Below are positions 57,044 through 64,000 of a stretch of DNA of 64,000 nt, piece after piece; the first letter of the stretch is position 1; each line of letters opens with the position of its first letter. Below the pieces are notes generated by a model that worked only from the letters and a program-made list of their open reading frames with translations, was not told the DNA's origin and did not search any database. The stretch lies in contig JAHQIY010000007.1 of NCBI GenBank assembly GCA_019054805.1, positions 625,501 through 689,500 on the forward strand, given 5' to 3'. This DNA is from Brachionus manjavacas. Lineage: Eukaryota; Rotifera; Eurotatoria; Ploima; Brachionidae. Made by a program: the position numbers and the translations under genes.

Positions 57044-60000
57044 ATGTGTGTGTTCGAATGTTCATGTTTATTTTTTTTATATAAATTAAATTAGATGTTA
57101 ATAGAATAACAGTAAAACTAAAATGAATCGATTGTCCTCTAGTGTAAAGCTTAAGCTATGGATTAATTAATCAACGAATTTCTGAAATAATTTTAAAATT
57201 AATTTAACTAATTTTTTTTTTTTAATTCTAAAAGTTTTATTTTATAATTTTTATTCAATCTTAAAATTCTATAAATTTCTTGCGGTCCATTTACATTTTA
57301 TAAAAATTTTTTTAATTAATAAAATAAGATCAAAAAATATTTTGATTAAAAATATATTTTTACTTTTTATTTAATATCAGTTATTAAAAAAAAGAAGCTT
57401 AAATACACCACTTAATCAATTGGTGATCGTCCTTAAACTACGCTCACCGCATAAATAATAATTAATAATCACTATGATTATTTTTATTATAAAAAAATAA
57501 CTGATGCTAGTAAACTGAACAATGAACAATCTTTTTTTTTACAATTTCAAGCATTGAACAATTTTACACGATTTAATTTTGGGTTTTTATAATTTTATTT
57601 TGACATTGATGAATGTTTTCACTAGTCTACATTTTTTGTCTGCTTTCCGCTTTTGTCTGCTTTTCGCTTTTTTGATATTTTACCGTATTTCGTTCCAAGC
57701 AAGTACCACTCTATTTGTGAAAAAAATTGTCCTGTGGAATAAGATTTGACAAATTGTCTATAGAGTTTGTTACGTCCCCTTGTAAAGTCAGCTGGTCCTG
57801 AACAGTTTGAGTTTAAACTTCGGTTGAACGGATGGAATCAAGATATTAAAATTTTTCTTAATTTTAAAGTATTTGATCAAATCACTCTTTTTTCTTTGAT
57901 CTTCTAGAGTTTTCATTCCAAGTTTTTTAAGGACGTCTTTGAAGCTGATGTTGTTGAAGGTCGAAGTCCATGTTCCATTTTATTGTCCAATTTAGAAATT
58001 TGCTGATGTTAGATTGGTCATCTTTATGGTCTTTTTGATTCTTGATTGTCCCGAACAAATTGCTATCGTTAGCAATTATTTTACATAGAATGGATAACAT
58101 GTACAATGACCCTAAAACAGGCCTTTATGGTTTACCCACACGAATGTTTTTTAGATGGACGATGGGCCATCAAGAACTACTCCCATTTTCTTCTGGAAAG
58201 TAATGCTTTCAGCGGTCCTAATATTTTATCTTTGAATCCAAAGACTTCCAATTTGGCAATTAACTCAGTATGTTGGACCATGTCAAGATTTTTACTAAGT
58301 CTATAAATAAAATGTACAAATTCTCCATTTAAACTCTCAGTAGCAAAGTCGGGTAATTCATAAAGATTTGTTGCATAAGACTTGGATTTCACGAACCTGA
58401 AATCAATCATTCAAACTTTTTTTATCATTTTTTCCATTTTGCGCAGGATATATGTCTTTTAATTTGGCCTTTAGTTTTTGCTGTCTTTTTGTATTAATAA
58501 GGAGCTTTTAAAAAATTTTTCAAATAATTATAATGCGACAATTTAAATCTGAAGGTAGATTAGAGTTAAAAATTTTTAAACCTAAGAACTAAAATAATCA
58601 TATATTTTTTACGGGTGATTTAGCCTTTGTTTAAAATTGCTTAATTAAACTTTTTAAAAAGTTAATTTTAATTCGATATTGTTATGATATATAATTTCAA
58701 AAATAAACAAATCATTAAATTAAAAATGAAAAAAATTCATTTTAAATTGATTAAAAAAATAGAGTGGATGTTGAAAAATAAAAGAAAAAGTTAAGAGAAT
58801 TTTTTGTTTTTGTAATTAAGATGGCTGAAAATTGAATCGTAGATAAACAAAATTTAATTAAATGGATAAAATACTAATTTTTATGACTTGCTGCAAAGTT
58901 ATCCAAAAAAATTCTTAGTATTTGTCTTTTTTTTGATTGAAATACTATTAAAATTAATAAAAAATACATTAATTATGCTATAATATCATTTTAATAGTTA
59001 ATGGTAGACATTATAGAAATTAAACATATCCATTTGGCATCCAAATTTCTGAAAAAGCTTTTAAGTTGTTTTTGTTTTTTAAAATTATTAAAAATGAATC
59101 TTAGTTCATAAAATGATAAAATTAATTAAAATTCTGCAAAAAAATTGTTAAAATTAGGGTACTAGAAATTATTTTTTTTAAATTAAAAAAATGAATATTT
59201 TTCAAATAGAAATGAAAATTTCGCTAAATAAATTATCAAAAGTATTTCGTTTCAATTTCAGTTGATCGACTCGCAAAGACAAATGATAATAAAAGTATTA
59301 ACAGTATTTCATGTCCCATAAATCAATATTTAAACTATTTTGTTTAATTTAGAGTTTCACAAAAGCATAAGTTTAATTGCTTATTTAAATTTTTTATCAA
59401 TTTTCAAGCAAAACAATCATTAATTTTTTCCAGTAAAAAAAAGGTCATCATGCAAAAAAAGAAAAGACATTTTTTTAAAACAATTAATGCTAATTTTTCC
59501 TTTCACCTAGAATAATTGTAGATTTTCAACAACAATAATAGATTAAATGAAATGAAAAATTATCTTTATCAAATAAGTAATTAGAATTTAAATTCTGAAA
59601 ATTTTTTTTCAGAATTTTTCAATTTAAGTTACCAAATTTTTTTAAAAAATGGCTAAAAAGTTTATTTAATTTTTAATTATAATTTATTTTTTAATCGATG
59701 TGCTTTCGTAATTTATTTTTAAAGAAAATTACATTATCTTTTTAATTTTAATTTTTTTCTTACTAAGCGTACTATGGTTTAAAAGCAATGATTGTTTGAA
59801 TAAATAATTAAAGGTTTTTATTTATTTGATAATTAATTAATTTGATTTTCCAGTAATGCAATTGAATATATTTTTTTAAACCGTCAGTTAATAAATTAAA
59901 ATTGGTATTAATCAATTTATTTGACCCTTAATTTTTAGAAAGGTTGCTTAAGTACTTGTAAAAATTAACTTTTTCAATTTCAAAAAAAAACTTTCAATTA

Positions 60001-62454
60001 ATTAATTAATAAATTATTTAGTCAGTAAAAAAGTTAAAATTATTTGTTAATTAATTAAATGGTTATTTTTTTTCATGGATTTTTGAAAGTTAATAATTAT
60101 TCAATATCTTTATTTTGGTTTAATAATTTAAAATCTAAATGAAAACTTTTTAAACCATTAGAATAAAAAGGAACATAATCTCATAAAAAAATGAAATAAA
60201 AATATTCAATTTGAATTATTTAATCTTTATAATTTTCTTAAATGTAAAAATTAAAATAGACTAAAAAAATTTAAAATCAGTTATCTTTATCTTAAATATA
60301 ACTTTAAGATAAACAAATCAAAGTATTTTGGTGTCATTTTGAATTAAAGTTTCTAATAAGCATTCAGTTTTTTTAATTCTGAATTTTGCATAAAATTCTA
60401 CATACAATGTTAAGAATGTAATAAGAAGCTTTTTAGAAAAAATAAATGGTATAATGCAGCCCAATAACAGAATCAAAAGACAATTTAACTGAGAGAGAAT
60501 TGAAAAAAAATTTTTTAAAAGGTTCTCAAACCGGAAAAAGCAAAAGTCATCTGATAAAATTAATAACAAGATTGTGTGTAGAATTTTATGCAAAGTTTCA
60601 AGACCGCTTCCTTTCTTATTTTTCTGTAAGTAAATTTCATAAATTTTTAATTAATTTTATAGATTTTAGTTAAATGAACAAATTTGAATAAATTTTTTAA
60701 AAGTCTTAAAAAACTTCTTTCCTTAAAAACTGGTCTTTTTTTCCTTGGATTACAATATTAATTTCTATTACATAGCATATTAAAATTATCTGACCACTTA
60801 TATTTTTTTTACATACCGTTTAATTAATCGTCATAGTTAAACTTATTAAGTTAGACTCGAAAATAATTAATTGGAAGTCATTTGTTTGAAAAGATGTATT
60901 TTTGACTCAAAATGTTTTTTTACCAATTCAATTAAATGGAAATGTTAAAAGAAAAAAATTAACATGTGGACAAATTAAAGAGTGAAATAATTTTGATAAT
61001 GATGAGCTTGTGCTTTATAGGCTAAAATTGCTAAATAGGCTAAAATTTTAAATAAAAAGAAAATTTTGATCGATTACAGATAGATTTTGCTTTATCATTT
61101 TCTCTTTGATTCCTAAAAACCTCAAGTCAAAGTAGAGCTCGTTTATAAATAAGCATAGAATTAATCTAATGTTTTGAATTGAATTTTCGAAGATCTTTTA
61201 CGCTCAACTGCCCTTGGAAAACGCTCAAACAACAATATTTATTTTAAAATAAATATCTTAGTTTTTAAAAACAATTAATAAATAATTTTTTTAATTGAAA
61301 ATGTGAATCTTTTATCTCAAATCCAGATTTTAGATATATTCATAAAATTAAATAAATTTTTTTTATATCAATGCCAAATTGCACTAGACTTTTTTTTTAA
61401 TTTAATCGCAAATCGAACTTGGTAAAAATCAAAAAATATTTTTCACCTCTAGTTTAAAATTAAAAAATCGAAGGCTAAAGTTAAGTATAGATAACAAAGT
61501 GGAGTAAATTGTAATTAAAAGCTTAAGCTAAAAATTGTCAAGATAGATAGTTAAACTAGGTGAAAGAGTGTGTACCAAAATTGAATGCTTGCAGTTAGCG
61601 ACTTTAATTTTAGCAATTCTCACAAGCTGGCAAGCATCAATTTAAGTGACCTATTATTCTCGGTCCTCAAATCTTCAAGGTTTTTATTTTCTATTAACTC
61701 CCTAGATTTTATTAATCGATTTGATTGATTTAAAAAAAAAATAACCCCATGAATCACATGCAAAATTTGTACTTTATCTAAGGATAAATTCTTATTTTGT
61801 TTGTCTTGAGAAATTTCTCTAGCTCAGGACCATTAAGTATTTAAGCTGAACGATTTATTTACAATTCACTCTTTGGATACAATTAAAATTCAGATGTTTT
61901 TTTATTTTTTTATTTTTGCTGTCATTCAGTCCTTTAAAATTTTGAATTAAAGTTACCTAATTGTTTTTTCATTTTAAAATCAATTCATTATTTCCAATTC
62001 TTCAAAAAGAATAACTTCGTTTCCATGCATGAACAGGATAATTTGGAGTCCGTCAGCTTTCATTTTAGTCAAAAAGCAAACAATCTATCTTAGCGATAAA
62101 TCAATGAGGAAATTTTTTATTTTTGGGAATTTCTTATTTTTTAAACAAAATAAACATTTGTCAAAAAGTATTATATTAATTTTCACTAGTTAAGATAATA
62201 AAAAAGGAAGAAAAAATTTAAATAGAAAATAAACAAAATTGAATTCATCATCTTTGTGATGCGATCATTTATTGACTAAATTGGGCCAAAAGGCTCAAAT
62301 AATTGGAACGTGTTTCAAATAGCCTTTAGCTTATTTGTAAAATTTTTCTGTCAGATTTTATCTCAAAATGAATCAGTCATAAATTTTATCTTCTACTTTA
62401 GATCATGATTCTTTGAAAGAATAGCTTTTCTAATTCAATATAATAAATTGCATC
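57044..62454. other. Intergenic region with one retroelement relic
   Basis: 5.4 kb between the jitterbug-type filamin stop and the first recognisable exon of the next filamin-like gene. 57.62-58.44 kb is reverse-transcriptase debris. The rest is AT-rich with no recognised gene; distant 5' exons of the second filamin gene could hide here, but I found none. Confidence 0.6.
57620..58440 (-). pseudogene. Non-LTR reverse transcriptase relic D
   Basis: Minus-strand pieces in order: KAFDMVQHTELIAKLEVFGF (written KNLDMVQ after decay), ANDSNLFGTIKNQKDHK (decayed ADD box), SKFLNWTIKWNMDF, then near the 3' end FFTNRVVLAWNEI, the conserved C-terminal block of CR1/jockey-like ORF2. Many stops and shifts; inactive. 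Confidence 0.65.
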
Positions 62455-64000
62455 ATGAACTTCATACCAGGTAGAAAAGAATTTCTTTTCTTTAAAAAAA
62501 TCTATGTTTTTTCCTTAAAGCAATCGGTCCGTTTGACATTAAAATATTCGGTTCACAAAAAGGTTACCTCGGAAAACCGATCGAGTTCGTAATCCGCAAT
62601 GAAAATGTGAACATTCAAGAAATTTTAATTTTGAGTAATATTTAATAAAAGTTTTTAAATTTTTATTTTTAATTTATTTGATCAGACCCGGATGGTAACT
62701 CGTCTAGCTGTGACATCTTTGACAAACAGCTAGAAGGCCATTTGTCACTTGAGTTTTTGCCGGACTGCATGGGCGCACATGAAATAAGAATTTTCACCAA
62801 CAAAAATAAACGCGATTTGTACAACTCATTTGAATTCTCAATTTACGATTCATCCAAGATATCAGTTAGATTAAATGGTACTGCCATAGTTGGCAAAAAT
62901 TATTCATTTACAGGTACGAATCATTTGAATAATAATTTGATTCAAAAAATTTTAAATATTTTTACAGTTCAATGTTTGGATTTACCAGAAGGTAATCTCT
63001 ATGCTCACATTGAACAAGATGACAGAAAAATTAAGCCATCGGTAAAACACATCCAGAAAGATTCAGAATCATTTTGGTTCGAGGTAAGCTTTGTACCTGA
63101 GGTCGAATCCATGTGCAAAATTGAGCTCGAATACGCAGACAAGACCGATAATATTTTGAATGGAAACATGTTGAGAATAAACACCAAGGCATTGGATTTT
63201 TTAGTAATTCCTTTTCCATTAGTGCCTTTTCAAATAAATACTGAATCTTCTTTTAAAAGTAAAATTAATTATAAAATAATTAAGAATTCATTTTTTAAAA
63301 GGCTAAATTTTATTCAAAGTTAAAATTTTGAGAAAATTTGTGAAAAATTTAAAAGTTTACATCAAGTCTGCAATAGATCAAAGTGACCAGCAAGAATGCA
63401 AATTGGTCTTATTGGAAAAAGATTTTTATCAAGTTTGTTTTATACCCAAAAGTATTGAGAGACACTTTGCCGAGATATATTTTGGAAATCAGCTAATAAA
63501 TTGTGGTAAATTTAGATTTAAAAAAATCGTGCCCATAATTTTCAGTTTTAATTTTAGACCGGCCCATTAAACTTGACATTTTCGATGTTTCAAAGATATG
63601 CGCCACAATGCCGCATAAAATTAACTTTGGTGAATTGAACACGTTTATTGTTGACACTTGTGGAGCTGGAGAGGGAAATTTAGAAGTTATCATAAAAGAT
63701 GGTTTCGATACTTTAAAAGCACAACTCCTCAAAAGAGAAAAGCGTCGATTCGAAATTGGGTTTGTAAGTGAACGAAACACCAGACATGATATCCAAATTG
63801 TTTTTAATGGTGTGCCAATTAAAGGTTTTTTTAATAGCAATTTTCTTTTTCAAAATCATTAAAATATATCCTCAGACTCACCATTTGTTGTTTTGCCTGA
63901 GTATGCAATTACAAAATCAGAGGAAAATTTAAGTGAAATATTAAATGAAGACATATCGGTGATTGAGGGTGGCCCCATTGAAAATATACAATGTAGTGAA
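62455..64000 (+). CDS. Second, strongly diverged filamin-like gene (3' end beyond window)
   Basis: Exons 62521-62634, 62686-62913, 62968-63258, 63356-63505, 63558-63824 and 63876-64000 (open at the edge) join in phase; every intron is phase 1. The protein consists of filamin-type Ig repeats recognised by GPFDIKIFGSQKGYLGKPIE, DLYNSFEFSIYDSSKISV, VPFQINTESSFK, KLDIFDVSKI, ELNTFIVDTCGAGEGNLEVI and DSPFVVLPEY. The Gly-rich filamin signatures are weak except in the last repeat, so it is a diverged paralogue. The first exon is uncertain: a small exon 62455-62470 (MNFIP plus one base) fits in phase and starts after a stop, but would begin the protein inside a repeat. More 5' exons could lie upstream. 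It is in tandem with the jitterbug-type gene. Confidence 0.75.

Noticed and set aside
60318..60593. Minus-strand frame of 91 codons rich in Leu/Ile/Phe
   Set aside because: Composition is what AT-rich random sequence gives; no splice signals, motif or neighbour supports it.
62521..64000. Downstream filamin-like exons as ordinary extra exons of the upstream filamin
   Set aside because: The upstream gene already ends in a proper last repeat, a tail and a stop at 57043, and these exons are far more diverged. Alternative 3' splicing remains possible since all phases match, but a separate gene is simpler.
1..64000. tRNA, rRNA, CRISPR or bacterial-type operon features
   Set aside because: Reading both strands I saw no tRNA-like T-loop/anticodon arrangement, no rRNA segment and no regularly spaced repeats; the sequence is animal nuclear DNA. 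A covariance scan would be needed to exclude tRNAs formally.

Overview
This window is AT-rich, intron-containing animal nuclear DNA with spliced genes, mostly short introns and homopolymer-rich spacers. The gene set is metazoan: a mitochondrial acyl-CoA dehydrogenase, 4EHP, UBXN7, a Na,K-ATPase beta subunit, SLC45 and SLC22 carriers, a RAR-class nuclear receptor, an EGF-repeat membrane protein and filamins. A RAR-type receptor together with a three-calponin-homology (jitterbug-type) filamin points to a protostome outside the usual ecdysozoan models. A compact spiralian such as a rotifer fits best, but that is inference.

Layout. 1-1683 (-): 5' part of a very-long-chain acyl-CoA dehydrogenase gene that runs off the left edge. 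3852-4535 (-): intronless eIF4E2/4EHP. 5440-7160 (-): UBXN7, three exons, one of its introns GC-AG. 10359-11372 (+): intronless Na,K-ATPase beta. 11.4-14.0 kb: spacer with a dimeric repeat, a retroelement relic and a perfect hairpin. 13995-16146 (-): SLC45 sugar/proton carrier, eight exons. 16.8-21.2 kb: repeat-rich, with two MITE-like elements that still show target-site duplications and a decayed mobile-element ORF. 21172-27108 (+): RAR-like nuclear receptor, three exons; its 3.6-kb intron holds two more inverted-repeat elements and a decayed copy of the preceding exon end. 28832-30015 (+): small EGF-repeat membrane protein. 31.2-33.3 kb: small, partly unrecognised genes. 33879-36901 (+): SLC22 carrier, two exons. 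36.9-41.5 kb: retrotransposon graveyard with a nested insertion. 42996-44219 (+): intronless EF-hand protein with Pro-rich repeats. 46514-57043 (+): jitterbug-type filamin, 16 coding exons, with two candidate internal first exons. 57.6-58.4 kb: another reverse-transcriptase relic. 62455-64000 (+): start of a second, diverged filamin-like gene cut by the right edge.

The genes are independent housekeeping, signalling or cytoskeletal units; there is no operon-like organisation. I reconstructed exons by hand from splice signals, reading-frame phase and family alignment. Each multi-exon model given here keeps an open frame with consistent phase throughout. I found no wholly new system. The most interesting points are the filamin locus (three CH domains, internal promoters, diverged neighbour), the RAR-like receptor with a rebuilt C-terminus, the GC-AG introns, and mobile elements whose insertion footprints can be read directly.
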